This document shows positions 26,191 to 34,801 of a DNA stretch of 64,000 nt, in pieces (the first letter of the stretch is position 1; each line of letters begins with the position of its first letter). The position numbers were made by a program, and so were the translations under genes. The notes below the pieces were generated by a model. It saw only the letters and a program-made list of their open reading frames with translations. It ran no database searches and was not told the origin of the DNA. Origin of the DNA: Methylobacterium sp. J-090 (GTDB lineage Bacteria; Pseudomonadota; Alphaproteobacteria; Rhizobiales; Beijerinckiaceae); the NCBI RefSeq assembly GCF_022829345.1, contig NZ_JAKSXV010000114.1:1-64000 (forward strand), read 5' to 3'.

Positions 26191-26472
26191 ATGCCCCACC
26201 TCGCCATCACATCCCGCGCCGCCCTGCAGGACTCCATCTCGTCATGGCGCCCAGACGTCGTGATCAGCATCACCAGCCCATCGCGCCCCATGGAGCGCCC
26301 ATGGCCCGGCCCATGGGCCAGCATGGTCTTCCAAGACCGTGAGCATGGGGGATCGCCGACGGTTATCATGGGACGCGCGCCCCATGGCCGATCCCTAAAT
26401 CCCCATCAAAGTCCCATGAAGCCCATGGCGCTCCCCAAGGTGGCCGGGCGATTGACGATCAGTAGACGCTGA
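26191..26472 (+). pseudogene. possible 3'-truncated small gene, phosphatase-like N-terminus
   Basis: The frame starting MPHLAITSRAALQDS continues through WRPDVVISITSPSRP and VFQDREHGG, which reads like real protein and faintly recalls dual-specificity phosphatase-like proteins. Past about 26440 it enters DNA that is antisense to umuD, so its natural C-terminus seems to be missing. The DNA is crowded with CATGGG/CCCATG motifs. Assignment is weak. Confidence 0.3.
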
Positions 26473-26588
26473 AGGTCGATCTCCTCCTCGATGAAGTCGT
26501 CCGCTGGGCTGGGGAAACCTGCCCGGACAGCCTTGGCGAGAAGGGAAACCGGCATGGGAAAGCCGATGGTGACGCCGCTGATCTGCAT
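26406..26588 (-). pseudogene. truncated umuD (peptidase S24, LexA/UmuD type)
   Basis: From ATG 26588 the product MQISGVTIGFPMPVSLLAKA continues with GFPSPADDFIEEEIDLQRLL and NRPAT, the N-terminal part of UmuD including the self-cleavage region. After about 50 residues it changes to unrelated sequence and stops. The catalytic GDSM serine and lysine regions are absent, so no active SOS mutagenesis subunit can be made. An SOS box lies just upstream. The break marks the right edge of the prophage-like island. Confidence 0.75.
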
Positions 26589-26609
26589 GGTGCTCCTCCG
26601 CGAATCCAG

Positions 26610-26624
26610 GAACAAAAGAAGAAC
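26610..26624 (-). promoter_or_regulatory. SOS box (LexA site), GTTC-N7-GTTC
   Basis: On the minus strand this reads GTTC-TTCTTTT-GTTC, the direct-repeat form of LexA operator known from alphaproteobacteria. It ends 22 bp before the umuD fragment start, the expected place for SOS control of umuD. Confidence 0.75.
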
Positions 26625-27005
26625 ATGTTAGGCGGGTTCCGTATAGCGGCTACGCTTGTTCGGGGAGGCACGTTTGGTGGGCGAAGGCTTGCCCGGGCGG
26701 GTGGATGTCCTGGCGGCAATCCGCGCCTCGGCACGAAAGTCGGCGGGAATTCTCGGCTCCGAGGGCGTAGCGACAGCGGGTAGCGCTACCTGCTATCGCT
26801 ACCACTCGGTCCCAGGGCGGCCGGCAACATCCGCAGCCTATCTTCCTTGGGGTCTTGGAAGCTCCTGCCGTACGAGTTCGGGCCCATCGCCTTGAGGCGT
26901 CTGCATCCTACATCCTAAAGCGGGCATCCGCCGATCCTGCCGGACATCAGGAAGGTGTGCTTCCCTGCGAAACTGCCAGCCGCATTGCACGCCTGGAGCC
27001 ATTTC
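26625..27005. other. intergenic stretch between umuD fragment and hydrolase gene
   Basis: No gene is recognised in this 381-bp stretch. It holds the 36-bp imperfect palindrome annotated separately, and a related TAGCGGCTA at about 26645. Confidence 0.4.
26767..26802. repeat. 36-bp near-perfect palindrome
   Basis: The two 18-base halves (GTAGCGACAGCGGGTAGC and its near complement) match except at two mirrored positions. There is no T tract, so it is not an ordinary terminator. It may be a protein-binding or recombination site. Confidence 0.55.
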
Positions 27006-27740
27006 ATGCCGTACGAACAAGTGACCGTCCGGACCCACGACGGCGCATGCCCCACGTATGTCCTGACGCCCGGAGGCGCTGGCCCGTGGCCGGCAGCGAT
27101 CATGTACATGGATGCCGGCGGGATACGGCCCGCCATGGTCGAGATGGCGCAGCGTCTCGCGGACGCCGGTCACGTCGTGCTGCTGCCGGACCTGTTCTAC
27201 CGCTTCGGGCCCTACGAGGCTTTCGTGCCCGCAGAGGTGTTCAAGGGGGACTTTCGAGCCATCCTCGGTCCGCTGATGGCGACGACCGGGAATGACAAGG
27301 CCGCCGAGGATACGGGCGCACTCCTCGCCTACCTGGGCTCGCGCAGCGACGTCGTGGACCGCCGGGTCGGCGCTGTCGGCTTCTGCATGGGCGGCGGCAT
27401 GGCGCTCGCTGCGGCGGCTGCGTTCCCTGACGGCTTCGCCGCCGCGGCGAGCTTCCACGGCGGGAACCTCGCCACGGAGGCGCCGACCAGCCCGCACCGG
27501 GGAGCGCCGCATATCAAGGCGGAGGTCTACGTCGCGGCGGCCGAGAACGACCGGAGCTACCCGCCCGAGATGGCCGCCAAGCTTGAGCAAGCGCTCACCG
27601 GCGCCGGCGTGACGTTCCGTACCGAGACCTACCCGGCCGAGCACGGCTGGATGATGCCGGATTTTCCCATGTACGACCGTGAGGCCGCCGAGCGTGGCTG
27701 GAGCGAGCTGAGGGCGATGTACCAGCGCACGCTCCGTTGA
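27006..27740 (+). CDS. dienelactone hydrolase family protein
   Basis: This 244-aa alpha/beta hydrolase has the DLH nucleophile motif GFCMGGG (Cys about 127) and the acid/base part ENDRSYP and AEHGWM near the C-terminus. The family hydrolyses dienelactones or related esters. The native substrate is not predictable. It is followed 39 bp later by a VOC gene, probably co-transcribed. The start is ATG 27006. Confidence 0.88.
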   Translation: MPYEQVTVRTHDGACPTYVLTPGGAGPWPAAIMYMDAGGIRPAMVEMAQRLADAGHVVLLPDLFYRFGPYEAFVPAEVFKGDFRAILGPLMATTGNDKAAEDTGALLAYLGSRSDVVDRRVGAVGFCMGGGMALAAAAAFPDGFAAAASFHGGNLATEAPTSPHRGAPHIKAEVYVAAAENDRSYPPEMAAKLEQALTGAGVTFRTETYPAEHGWMMPDFPMYDREAAERGWSELRAMYQRTLR

Positions 27741-27779
27741 CCCTCGGAGCGGCGGTCGGTCGACCTTTGGAGGGAAGGC

Positions 27780-28154
27780 ATGTTCACCCACGTCATGATC
27801 GGCAGCAACGACCTTGAGCGGGCCAGGGTCTTCTACGACGCCACGTTCGCCGCGTTGGGCGGCCAGCCTGGCGAGATGGATGCCAGGGGCAGGTTGATCT
27901 ACGTCCGCGAGGGCAGTCGCCTGATGATCACCAAGCCGATCAACGGCCAAGCCGCGACCCCGGCCAACGGCGGCACCATCGGCATCGCCGCCGCGAGCCC
28001 GGATCATGTTCTCGCCTGGCATAGGGCAGGCACCGAGCACGGGGGCGAAGCGGTCGAGAGCCCACCCGCCGAGCGCCCGAACGGTGCCTTCGTCGCCTAC
28101 CTCCGTGATCCGGACGGAAACAAGCTGACCGCGCGATCCAAGCCGACGGGATGA
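27780..28154 (+). CDS. VOC (glyoxalase/bleomycin-resistance) family protein
   Basis: This 124-aa protein begins MFTHVMIGSNDLERARVFYD, the standard N-terminus of VOC proteins, and ends with FVAYLRDPDGNKL, which carries the typical metal-binding Glu/Asp region of the fold. It is a single VOC unit and probably dimeric. The ribosome binding site GGAGGGAAGGC is strong. Substrate unknown. Confidence 0.85.
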   Translation: MFTHVMIGSNDLERARVFYDATFAALGGQPGEMDARGRLIYVREGSRLMITKPINGQAATPANGGTIGIAAASPDHVLAWHRAGTEHGGEAVESPPAERPNGAFVAYLRDPDGNKLTARSKPTG

Positions 28155-28443
28155 CCTACGGCTCGTCCTCGGTGGGTTCACCGAAATCTCATCCGGACAT
28201 CAGGCCCACACTCGCCCAGGACGGGCGCCGGCCAACCGCTTGGGCGATGACGGGCCTCAAAGGAAGATGCGGCCTGACCCGGCATCGGTACCTCGTTGGA
28301 AGGAATCCGTTAACCATCTGGAACAGTCCGAGGGCCCGGTTCCGGCTTGCGTCCCATGTCGAAAGGCCGGACTGGCATGCGACGGCGACAGGAACACCAC
28401 CGGGGGCATCCTGTTGGGTCGGCATCCCCTTCGGAGAAATGTC

Positions 28444-29319
28444 ATGACGACCGACCCCCTGCACAGGTACCCACGGCCGCCGTTCGAGGCCCAGCCCCAG
28501 GGTTTTCCGGGCAAGACCGGCAAGATGGCGCCCGAGCCCGATCACGGCGAGGAGAGCTACAAGGGCTCGGGCAAGCTCTCGGGTAAGGCCGCGCTGATCA
28601 CCGGCGGTGACAGCGGCATCGGGCGGGCGGTCGCCATCGCCTTCGCCCGCGAGGGGGCGGACGTGGCCATCTCCTACCTGCCCGAGGAGCAGGCGGACGC
28701 CGAGGCGGTGCAGGGCTGGATCGAGAAGGCGGGCCGGCGAGCGCTCCTCCTGCCGGGAGATCTCAAGGACCCGGCGTACGGGCGCGCGATCGTGGCACGC
28801 ACCGCCGAGGCGTTCGGCGGCCTCGACCTCCTCGTGAACAACGGCGCTTTCCAGCAGCCAAACGAGGGGCTCGACGGTATCGAGGATCGTGTGTTCGAGG
28901 ACCATTTCCGCACGAACGTCTTCGGCCCGTTCTACGTGACGAAGGCGGCCATGGCCCACATGAAGCCCGGTGCCTCGGTGATCTTCACCTCGTCGGTGAA
29001 CTCGAAGCACCCGATGCCGTCGCTGCTCGCCTACAGCGCTACCAAAGGCGCCCTGAGCAACATGGTGCTAAGCCTCGCCCAGTTGCTGGCGGAGAAGGGC
29101 ATTCGGGTGAACGGCGTCCTGCCGGGACCGATCTGGACGCCCTTCATCCCCTCCGGCATGGACCAGGACTCGGTGAAGTCGTTCGGTTCGAAGGTGCCGT
29201 TCGGACGCCCGGGCCAGCCGGCCGAGCTCGCCTCGGCCTACGTGATGCTGGCGTCCGACGAGAGCAGCTACACGTCCGGCGCCCTGGTCACGGTGGCGGG
29301 TGGAATGCCCGTCTTCTGA
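28444..29319 (+). CDS. SDR family oxidoreductase
   Basis: This 291-aa protein has an N-terminal extension (YPRPPFEAQPQGFPGKTGKM), then the cofactor loop ITGGDSGIGRAVA (about residue 52), NNGAFQ, and the catalytic Ser with YSATKGAL (Tyr/Lys). The C-terminus GPIWTPFIPSGMD and YTSGALVTVAGGMPV are typical. This subfamily (YghA/GDH-like, long N-terminal extension) uses NAD(P)H on alcohols or aldehydes and is often stress-induced. A close paralogue lies at 45508. The start is ATG 28444. Confidence 0.9.
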   Translation: MTTDPLHRYPRPPFEAQPQGFPGKTGKMAPEPDHGEESYKGSGKLSGKAALITGGDSGIGRAVAIAFAREGADVAISYLPEEQADAEAVQGWIEKAGRRALLLPGDLKDPAYGRAIVARTAEAFGGLDLLVNNGAFQQPNEGLDGIEDRVFEDHFRTNVFGPFYVTKAAMAHMKPGASVIFTSSVNSKHPMPSLLAYSATKGALSNMVLSLAQLLAEKGIRVNGVLPGPIWTPFIPSGMDQDSVKSFGSKVPFGRPGQPAELASAYVMLASDESSYTSGALVTVAGGMPVF

Positions 29320-29366
29320 TCGTCCGTCTCGGCAAGTCCGGTCCTGTTGGCCGTTGCGTGATGATC

Positions 29367-29399
29367 GGGGAGGCCGCGTGGGCATCGCGCGGCCTCCCC
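29367..29399 (+). terminator. strong GC hairpin downstream of the SDR gene
   Basis: GGGGAGGCCGCG pairs with CGCGGCCTCCCC across a 9-base loop, a 12-bp stem 48 bp after the SDR stop. It lacks a long T tract but is the likely transcription end. Confidence 0.55.
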
Positions 29400-29745
29400 G
29401 AACGAACTATCTAGCGGGTCCGAAGGTCGGTGGTCCGAGGTGCCGGTAGGCAGCCTGGCGGATGCGACGGCGGCGGCCCAGGAACGTGAGGCATGCGTAT
29501 CCACAGCGGTGCCCCGTTCCGGCGCTGCCATGCCGGAACGGTTGGGCCTGGTCTAGATTGACGCTGGTGACCCGACCGGGACACGGTTGATGACCTTGAG
29601 GATTCGGAGTGCGGAGCGGTGACGACAGGATTCGTGGCGTGACAGCACTTCCCGGGACGTTCGGAGCCGACAACCGCCATTCTTCGTGCCCTTGCCAGCG
29701 CGGCATCGGACGAAGCTTCCGTTGAGCGTTTCGTCGTCACCCTTG
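29400..29745. other. intergenic stretch upstream of the hybrid kinase
   Basis: This 346-bp stretch has no convincing gene. It should carry the promoter of the kinase gene at 29746, but I cannot identify boxes. Confidence 0.35.
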
Positions 29746-31713
29746 ATGCATGGACTTTTTCCCGGCGGCGGGGAGACAGGGACACTCCTTCGCGGTCAGG
29801 ATTGGACCAGCACCCCGCTCGGTCCGGCCGGCGATTGGCCCCCGGCCGTGACGACCCTCGTGCGGGTGATGATGAACTCGGGCCAACCGATGTTCATCGC
29901 CTGGGGGCCGCAGCGCATCCTGCTCTACAATGACGGCTATTCGGCGATGCTCGGTCCCCGGCATCCGGCTGCGTACGCGCGGCCGTTTTTCGAGACCTGG
30001 CCCGAGGTCCGCGATTCGGTCGGGTCGTTGATGGATCGCGTGTTCGAGGGCGAGCCGATCCACATGGACGACCTGACGCTTACCCTGCATCGGAACGGCT
30101 ATCCCGAGGAGACCCATTTCTCCTTTTCGTACACGCCGGTACCCGACGAGGGCGGTGGCGTCGCCGGCCTGTTCTGTGCCTGCACCGAGACGACCGGACA
30201 GGTGACCATCCAGCGTCGGCAGGTCGCCGAGGCGAAACGCGAGCGCGACCGCCTGTTCGAGATGAGCCGCGACCTGTTCGGCGTCGCCACCTTCGACGGC
30301 TACCTGACGTCGATCAACCCGGCGTGGTCGCGCCAACTCGGCCGGTCGGAAACGGAGATAATGGCGAGGCCGTTCTCGGACATCATCCATCCCGACGACC
30401 TCGCGGCGACCGGGGACGTCGTGGCCACGCTCCGAGAAGGCAAGGCCGTACATCAGTTCCACGTCCGGCTGCTCAAGGCCGACGGGACACCCATCGCGTA
30501 CGCATGGTCCGCCGTGCCCGAGGCCGATGTGGCGAGCTGGAGCTTCTACACGGTCGGGCGGGACATCACCGAGGACCTGCGGCGCGAGGAGATCGTCCGG
30601 CAAGGCCACAAGATGGAGGCGGTCGGCCAGCTAACCGGTGGGCTGGCGCACGATTTCAACAACCTGCTCCAGGCGGCCCACGGCAGCCTCGACCTCATCC
30701 TGCGCAGGCCCGACGACCCCGAGCGCGTCGCGCGGCTCGCCCGGAACGGCCTGCAGGCGACGGAGCGCGGCGCCAAGCTCACGGCGCAGCTGCTGGCTTT
30801 CTCGCGTGCCCAGAAGCTCGAACTCCGGCCAACGGATATGACCGGCCTGATCGCCGGGATGAACGAGATCCTGCTGAGCTCGGCAGGACCGCTCGTCCGC
30901 GTGGCCGTCGACGAGGTTCGCCCGGGCCTCGGCGTGATGGCCGATCCGACGCAGCTTGAGATGGCGCTGCTGAACTTGGCCATCAACGCGCGCGATGCCA
31001 TGCCCGAGGGCGGCGACCTGACAATCGAGATCGCCGAACGGATGGTGGACGCGGAATCCCGTCCGAGTGCGGGTGCCTACGTCGAGATCAGCGTCTCCGA
31101 CACCGGCACTGGCATGCCGGCGGATGTCGCGGCACGCGCCTTCGAGCCGTTCTTCACCACCAAGGGTGTCGGTAAGGGCACCGGTCTCGGGCTCAGCCAG
31201 GTCTACGCGATGGCCTCGCAGGCCGGTGGCACGGCCAGGATCGAGCGCCACCTGCCCCGCGGCACGACCATCGTCATATCGCTGCCGCTCGTGCGCACCG
31301 CGCCCGAGGCGGCGCCGGACCATGCGGCGACCGGTCCGTCCGTGACGTACGAGGCCAGGAAGGTGCTCGTAATCGACGACGATCCGGATGTGCGGCGGTT
31401 CCTTTCCGCATCGCTGGAAAGCCTTGGCTTTGACGTGGTCGTGGCCGAGGACGGCGAGCGCGGGCTTGCCGCGCTGGAAAGTGCCGAGCCCGACCTGCTG
31501 CTGGTCGATTACGCGATGCCGGGGATGAACGGTGCCCAGGTGGCCGCCCTGGCGCGGGCGCGGCGACCCAGGCTGCCGATCGTCTTCGCGAGCGGCTATT
31601 CCGAGACCGCCGCCATCGAGGAGGCCGTCGGTCCGACCGCCGTCCTCCTCAGGAAGCCGTTCGGCGTCTCGGACCTGGAAGCGGTGCTTGGCGACGCGCT
31701 CGGAACCCGTTGA
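29746..31713 (+). CDS. hybrid sensor histidine kinase / response regulator (PAS)
   Basis: This 655-aa cytosolic protein has two N-terminal PAS-type sensor domains (about residues 20-140 and 165-290), a HisKA H-box (GGLAHDFNNLLQAAHG, about 305), an HATPase domain (LNLAINARDAM, DTGTGMP, GTGLGLSQVY) and a C-terminal receiver (VLVIDDDPDVRRF; phospho-Asp in LLVDYAMPGMNG). No transmembrane segment is seen. The start is ATG 29746. It is transcribed opposite to the neighbouring signalling cluster. Signal and output are unknown. Confidence 0.9.
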   Translation: MHGLFPGGGETGTLLRGQDWTSTPLGPAGDWPPAVTTLVRVMMNSGQPMFIAWGPQRILLYNDGYSAMLGPRHPAAYARPFFETWPEVRDSVGSLMDRVFEGEPIHMDDLTLTLHRNGYPEETHFSFSYTPVPDEGGGVAGLFCACTETTGQVTIQRRQVAEAKRERDRLFEMSRDLFGVATFDGYLTSINPAWSRQLGRSETEIMARPFSDIIHPDDLAATGDVVATLREGKAVHQFHVRLLKADGTPIAYAWSAVPEADVASWSFYTVGRDITEDLRREEIVRQGHKMEAVGQLTGGLAHDFNNLLQAAHGSLDLILRRPDDPERVARLARNGLQATERGAKLTAQLLAFSRAQKLELRPTDMTGLIAGMNEILLSSAGPLVRVAVDEVRPGLGVMADPTQLEMALLNLAINARDAMPEGGDLTIEIAERMVDAESRPSAGAYVEISVSDTGTGMPADVAARAFEPFFTTKGVGKGTGLGLSQVYAMASQAGGTARIERHLPRGTTIVISLPLVRTAPEAAPDHAATGPSVTYEARKVLVIDDDPDVRRFLSASLESLGFDVVVAEDGERGLAALESAEPDLLLVDYAMPGMNGAQVAALARARRPRLPIVFASGYSETAAIEEAVGPTAVLLRKPFGVSDLEAVLGDALGTR

Positions 31714-32007
31714 GGGTCGGGAGGATGCGTACGGATGGAGCCCCTGGAATGCCTTCGGATACGGCGCTGTGCTCGGGCACCCGATATCCGGTGCGGTCGA
31801 GTGAGATCGGCGTCGGGGCAAGTTTCCCGGCGCAGGTGATGCCGGGCAGGGCCGTGCAGCCGACAGCGCAATTCATCGTCCGCTCCGCCGGCGGCATTCC
31901 GAAGCCGTTCGCGACCGGCTTGACGCGGATCGGGGACGCGTCCGTCCTGGGACAGCACTCCACGGTGCGGTACTGACCACTCCGCCCCGGCGACTCCCCC
32001 TTGGCTC

Positions 32008-33177
32008 TTACGGGATCGGTGCGGCCACGCCCCCGGCAACTGAGTCTGGCGCCACCGGAACCGGCAACCGGAAACGGAACGTGGTCCCCCTGTCGAGGGC
32101 GCTGGACACGGTCAGGACACCGCCCTGGCGCTCGACGAGGTCGCGGCAGAGCAGCAGGCCGAGCCCGCTTCCCCGCTCGCCGGCCGTTCCGTTCGTGGTG
32201 GTGCGCCGGTCGAGCCGGAACAGGTCGTCCACCTTGCCCGGGGGCATGCCCACGCCGGTATCTGCGACCGAGATCTCGACCTCGCCGCCCTCGACCCGAC
32301 CGGCGACCGTGACGGTCCCGCCCGGCAGCGTGAACTTCACCGCGTTGCTCATGAGGTTGCGCAGCACCGTGGCGAGCATGTCGCGCTGGGCGCGCACGAC
32401 GAGGCCATCGCACCTCACGACGAGGGTCAGCCCCTTGTCGGCCGCCGCTTCTGAGGCTCCCTTCATCACCTCCGCCGCCATCGCGTCGAGGTCGACGTCG
32501 GTGACGGAGACGGCAAGGGTGTCCATCTGCAGGCTCGCCCAAGAGAACAGGCTCTCCAGCAGCGCGTAGGCCTGCGAGGCCGCCTCGTGGATACCGTTGG
32601 CCCGACGCTCGATGGAGGCGGCATCGCGGGCCACCACGGCCTTGCCCAGGACCTCCGAGAGGCCGAGCAGCGCCTGGAACGGGTTGCGCAGGTCGTGGGC
32701 GATGATCGAGAACAACAGCGACTTTTGGCGGTTGAGGGTGTCGAGTTCGAGCGACTTCGCCTCCGCCTCGCGCCGGGCCTGGGCGAGTTCCGCCTGGAAC
32801 CCGCGCCGGGCCTCGGCATACCGGATCGCCCGCGCGAGGCTCGACGGGGTCGCCTCCGCCTTCGTCAGGTAGTCGAGGGCGCCCGCCCGCATCAGCCTGA
32901 GCGCGATCTCTTGGTCGGCCTCGCCGGTGAGCATCAGCACCGCCTGCCCGCCGAGGCCGAGAAGCGACGCCAACAGATCGAAGGTGTCGACGTCCGGCAG
33001 GCGGTAGTCGAGCAGCACGCAGTCGAATGCCGCCTCCCGCGCCAGGCGCAGGCCGGTGGTGCCGTCGGGCGCCTCGGTCAGGTCGTGCCGGAGCCCGGAC
33101 TTCTTCAGGGCGCGGCGCACGGAGGCCCTGTCGACGGCGTCGTCATCGATCAGGAGAATGCGGGTCGGGGCTTCCAC
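32008..33177 (-). CDS. receiver-histidine kinase protein
   Basis: This 389-aa protein has an N-terminal receiver (ILLIDDDAVDRASV; Asp in CVLLDYRLPD), a helical linker, then a HisKA domain (FSIIAHDLRNPFQALLGLSE) and an HATPase domain (NLMSNAVKFTLPGG, DTGVGMP, GSGLGLLLCRD). A receiver in front of a kinase allows it to be controlled by an upstream phosphorelay. It starts at GTG 33177, 12 bp after the adjacent receiver gene, and is the last gene of the leftward signalling unit. Confidence 0.9.
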   Translation of the reverse strand: MEAPTRILLIDDDAVDRASVRRALKKSGLRHDLTEAPDGTTGLRLAREAAFDCVLLDYRLPDVDTFDLLASLLGLGGQAVLMLTGEADQEIALRLMRAGALDYLTKAEATPSSLARAIRYAEARRGFQAELAQARREAEAKSLELDTLNRQKSLLFSIIAHDLRNPFQALLGLSEVLGKAVVARDAASIERRANGIHEAASQAYALLESLFSWASLQMDTLAVSVTDVDLDAMAAEVMKGASEAAADKGLTLVVRCDGLVVRAQRDMLATVLRNLMSNAVKFTLPGGTVTVAGRVEGGEVEISVADTGVGMPPGKVDDLFRLDRRTTTNGTAGERGSGLGLLLCRDLVERQGGVLTVSSALDRGTTFRFRLPVPVAPDSVAGGVAAPIP

Positions 33178-33189
33178 GCGTGTCGTGGC

Positions 33190-33615
33190 CTACTGCGGGA
33201 ACTCGACCACCTTCCAGAAGTGCTCCAGCATGGAGACCGCCTCCATGAAGGTGTTGGCCGGGTCCTTCTTAACGATGTAGCCGGCCACGTTGTGCCCGTA
33301 GGCGCGCATTCGGTCCTCGTCCGCCTTCGAGGTGGTGATCATGAACACCACGGCGGTGCGCAGGTCCTCGTCGGCCCGGATCTCCTCCAGGAATTCGATC
33401 CCGTTCATGCGCGGCATGTTGAGGTCGAGGAGGATCAGGTGGGGCTTCGGCAGCTTCTCCTTGCCGTTCTGGCCGCGCAGGAATTCCAGCGCCTCGATGC
33501 CGTCGCGGGCGACCGTGATCGGGTTCCCGATCTTGCTCTTCTTGAACGCGCGCTTGAGGCCTTGGACGTCGACCTCGTCGTCGTCGACCAGCAGCAGGTT
33601 AACCGTCGAACCCAT
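33190..33615 (-). CDS. single-domain response regulator (Rcp1-like)
   Basis: This 141-aa stand-alone receiver has acidic pocket VDDDEVDVQ, phospho-Asp in LILLDLNMPRMNG, Thr in MITTSKAD and Lys in YIVKKDP. The sequence type resembles Rcp1-class receivers paired with bacteriophytochrome or PAS kinases. It overlaps the upstream PAS kinase gene by 17 bp, so that kinase is its likely partner. Confidence 0.92.
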   Translation of the reverse strand: MGSTVNLLLVDDDEVDVQGLKRAFKKSKIGNPITVARDGIEALEFLRGQNGKEKLPKPHLILLDLNMPRMNGIEFLEEIRADEDLRTAVVFMITTSKADEDRMRAYGHNVAGYIVKKDPANTFMEAVSMLEHFWKVVEFPQ

Positions 33616-34801
33616 CCGAACTCCCCTTCGCTCCGTCCTGCGGCCACGTGAAATGGACCGAGAGGCCGCGACCCTCCCGACCCTCGGTCAACCAGACCTT
33701 GCCGCCCTGGCGCTCGACGAGCTTCCTGACGATGGCCAGTCCCATGCCGCTGCCCTCGACCTCGTCGCGGGGCCTCAGGGTCTGGAACATGCCGAACACG
33801 CGCTCCCGGAACTGCTCCGGAATGCCGGCACCGTCGTCCGTCACCACGAACTCTACCATGTCCGCCGCTGGGTGCGCATCGACCCGAACCTCGCCGTCCC
33901 CCGGACGGTCATGGTGCTTGATCGCATTCCCGATAAGGTTCTGGATCGCCTGGGTCAGCGGGGCCTTCGCCGCATTCAGGGTCGGGAGATCGTCCGAGGC
34001 GACGATTGCGAAGCCCTCCGGTGGGCTCACCAGCACGGCGAGTTCCTCGACGAGGGCCTTCGTGTCGACCGGCGTGAAGGTGACGTCGGCCTTCCCGGCC
34101 CTCGAATAGGCCAGCAGGTCGTCGAGCAGGCTCTCCAGCCGGCGGACCCGGCTCTTCAGCAGATCCATGTTGGTCTGAACGTCGCCGGTGAGCGCACCTT
34201 CAAGGTCCTCCTCGATCCAGCCGACGAGGTTCTCGATGCCGCGGAGCGGAGCCTTGAGGTCGTGCGAGGCGACATAGGCGAACTGCTCCAGTTCCTCGTT
34301 CGTCCGGCGCAGGTCGCGGGCCTTGCCCGCAAGCCGCGCCTCCATGCGCTTGCGGTCGGTGATGTCGGTGTTCGTCCCGTACCAGCGGATGACCCGCCCC
34401 TCGGCATCGCGGAAGGGATTGGCCAGCGACAGGAACCAGCGATACCTGCCGTCCGCGCCACGAAGCGGAAAGGTGTCCTGCCACGGCTCCCCGGTCTCGA
34501 ACGCGACGGAGATGCGAGCGACCACGCGCTCGATGTGGTCCGGGTGATGGACGTCGCGCCAGCCCCAGCCGCGCATCCCCTCCAAGGTGGTCCCGGTGTA
34601 TTCGTACCAACGGCGATTGTACCAGAAGATGCTGCCCGTTCCGTCGGCGATCCAGGCGAGCTGCGGCAGCGTCTCCGCAAGGTTGCGGAAATCGGCCTCG
34701 TCAGGGGCGGTGGGTCTTGGCTGGGCCGCGTCGCTCATCTGTTCACGGATATCCGGATTCGAGGTGGATCCCGGATCGCCGGGTGTCGCGATGCCCTGCA
34801 T
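33599..34801 (-). CDS. PAS sensor histidine kinase
   Basis: This 400-aa kinase has one PAS/PAC domain (about residues 40-165: LAWIADGTGSIFWYNRRWYEY, WYGTNTDITDRK), a HisKA box (EQFAYVASHDLKAPLRGIE) and an HATPase domain (NLIGNAIKHHD, DDGAGIP, GSGMGLAIVRKL). There is no membrane segment. The ATG at 34801 overlaps the stop codon of the hybrid kinase upstream by one base; a start at 34738 is also possible. The probable partner is the receiver that overlaps its 3' end. Confidence 0.9.
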   Translation of the reverse strand: MQGIATPGDPGSTSNPDIREQMSDAAQPRPTAPDEADFRNLAETLPQLAWIADGTGSIFWYNRRWYEYTGTTLEGMRGWGWRDVHHPDHIERVVARISVAFETGEPWQDTFPLRGADGRYRWFLSLANPFRDAEGRVIRWYGTNTDITDRKRMEARLAGKARDLRRTNEELEQFAYVASHDLKAPLRGIENLVGWIEEDLEGALTGDVQTNMDLLKSRVRRLESLLDDLLAYSRAGKADVTFTPVDTKALVEELAVLVSPPEGFAIVASDDLPTLNAAKAPLTQAIQNLIGNAIKHHDRPGDGEVRVDAHPAADMVEFVVTDDGAGIPEQFRERVFGMFQTLRPRDEVEGSGMGLAIVRKLVERQGGKVWLTEGREGRGLSVHFTWPQDGAKGSSDGFDG

